Assembly (NCBI RefSeq): GCF_014138625.1
Contig: NZ_JACJHY010000001.1
Location: 310,001 to 374,000 of the forward strand
Length of the DNA stretch: 64,000 nt
Source of the DNA: Aminobacter ciceronei
Lineage (GTDB): Bacteria > Pseudomonadota > Alphaproteobacteria > Rhizobiales > Rhizobiaceae
Direction: 5' to 3'
The stretch's first letter is position 1, and each line of letters starts with the position of its first letter. Position numbers and translations under genes: made by a program. The notes beneath the pieces were generated by a model. The model was not told the origin of the DNA. It did no database searches and saw nothing but the letters and a program-made list of their open reading frames with translations. Shown in pieces: positions 63,422 through 64,000 of this stretch.

Positions 63422-63876
63422 CCCTCGACGAGTATCTCGGTATCGGTGTCACCATCACGCTTGGCAGCCATCATTTCAGCGCCGAGGCGATCAAGGACTT
63501 TGCCCGCAAATACGATCCCCAGCCGTTTCACACCGACGAGGAGGCAGCAAAGGCAAGCGTCTTCGGCAGCCTCTGCGCCTCAGGCTGGCACACCACGGCG
63601 GCGTGGATGAAGCTCAACCTCGCCCATCGCGGCCGCGCCTGGGACGGGCCCGGACCAAAGCCCGAATTCGGCCCCTCGCCCGGCTTCAAGAACCTGAAAT
63701 GGCTGAAGCCGGTCTTCGCCGGCGAAACGGTGACTTTCACCCGCCGCGGCATCGACCACCGTCCGCTCGCCACCCGCCCCGGCTGGAGGATGATGACGTT
63801 GCACTCGGAGGGTTTCGACAGCACGGGCGACAAGGTCATCGAGTTCGACAGCGCCGTCCTGGTGAAGGTGGAGTAA
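63418..63876 (+). CDS. MaoC-family dehydratase, second of a pair
   Basis: A 152-residue MaoC protein with FARKYDPQPFHTDEEAAK and SLCASGWHTTAAWMKL, clearly related to its upstream partner, including D-x4-H. It ends before a REP-like extragenic repeat. The pair probably arose by tandem duplication. Both copies keep the catalytic Asp/His, so homodimers are as possible as a heterodimer. Confidence 0.92.
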   Translation: MTLDEYLGIGVTITLGSHHFSAEAIKDFARKYDPQPFHTDEEAAKASVFGSLCASGWHTTAAWMKLNLAHRGRAWDGPGPKPEFGPSPGFKNLKWLKPVFAGETVTFTRRGIDHRPLATRPGWRMMTLHSEGFDSTGDKVIEFDSAVLVKVE

Positions 63877-63884
63877 CGCTGGAC

Positions 63885-63945
63885 ATTCCCCTCGCCCCGT
63901 CTACGGGGAGAGGGTGGTCCCGAAGGGCCGGATGAAGGGCAGAGC
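63885..63945. repeat. REP-like extragenic repeat
   Basis: CCCCTCGCCCCG-tcta-CGGGGAGAGGG forms one dyad, and GGTCCCGAAGGGCC another, followed by GGATGAAGGG. This is the common extragenic repeat of Rhizobiales chromosomes, found between genes. It directly follows the MaoC pair. The rest to 64000 shows no start of a gene. Confidence 0.7.
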
Positions 63946-64000
63946 CAGGATCTCTCAGTTATGATCTGCCCCCAATCTCCCTTGCCTCGGAGGGTGCCGT

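Overview
The window looks like a chromosomal segment of a GC-rich alphaproteobacterium of the Rhizobiales, most likely Phyllobacteriaceae (Mesorhizobium- or Aminobacter-like). The evidence is the very high GC in third codon positions, a UvrB with long extra tails, BA14K and DUF1127 proteins, paired small cold-shock proteins, a PetP/PetR-like MarR-OmpR pair, a chromosomal APH(3')-like gene, and RIME-like extragenic palindromes. The genus is inference. No rRNA, tRNA, CRISPR array, complete insertion sequence, prophage or conjugation gene was found.

Layout. 0-4 kb: SH3-domain secreted protein, uvrB. 3.7-12 kb: mixed accessory genes (DUF1127/broken LysR pair, VOC protein, GST, DapA-like lyase, small unknown proteins, AsnC regulator with a diaminopropionate ammonia-lyase, serine hydrolase). 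12-17.2 kb: a tetR-adaptor-RND efflux operon with a striking operator. 17.3-33.1 kb: CPA2 antiporter, XRE-cupin/GNAT pair, TetR/membrane protein pair, methyltransferase, polysaccharide deacetylase, Gfa, VOC protein, Asp/Glu racemase, TetR with a divergent glycosyltransferase, a racemase remnant, LysR/small protein pair, a second serine hydrolase, a ureohydrolase. 33.3-37.5 kb: small secreted or stress proteins (two-domain Kazal lipoprotein, two cold-shock genes around a duplicated-motif secreted protein, BA14K protein, glycine-rich membrane protein) and an MBL-fold hydrolase. 37.6-45 kb: ilvE, MarR-OmpR pair, sensor kinase, and the metQ-metN-metI methionine uptake operon. 45-64 kb: mostly housekeeping (GT4 glycosyltransferase, CsaA, YbjN, UbiK, lgt-methyltransferase-pgeF-M24 protein-lipoprotein-prs, rplY-pth-ychF, corA, a MaoC pair), with a chromate module (chrA plus a rhodanese-ChrB fusion), a TauE exporter and an aminoglycoside phosphotransferase.

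How the parts relate. Regulator/target pairs recur: TetR with RND pump, TetR with glycosyltransferase, TetR with membrane protein, MarR with OmpR regulator, AsnC with PLP lyase, and two LysR genes each divergent from a tiny DUF1127-type protein. Several have visible palindromic operators. The least explained signals are a leader hairpin shared by the two cold-shock genes, repeated LF-K/LDEM motifs in the UvrB tail, the Kazal lipoprotein, a direct repeat of a racemase 5' end around a TetR-glycosyltransferase block, and a decayed copy of the pth 3' end. I found no clearly new multi-gene system; these are the best candidates for follow-up.
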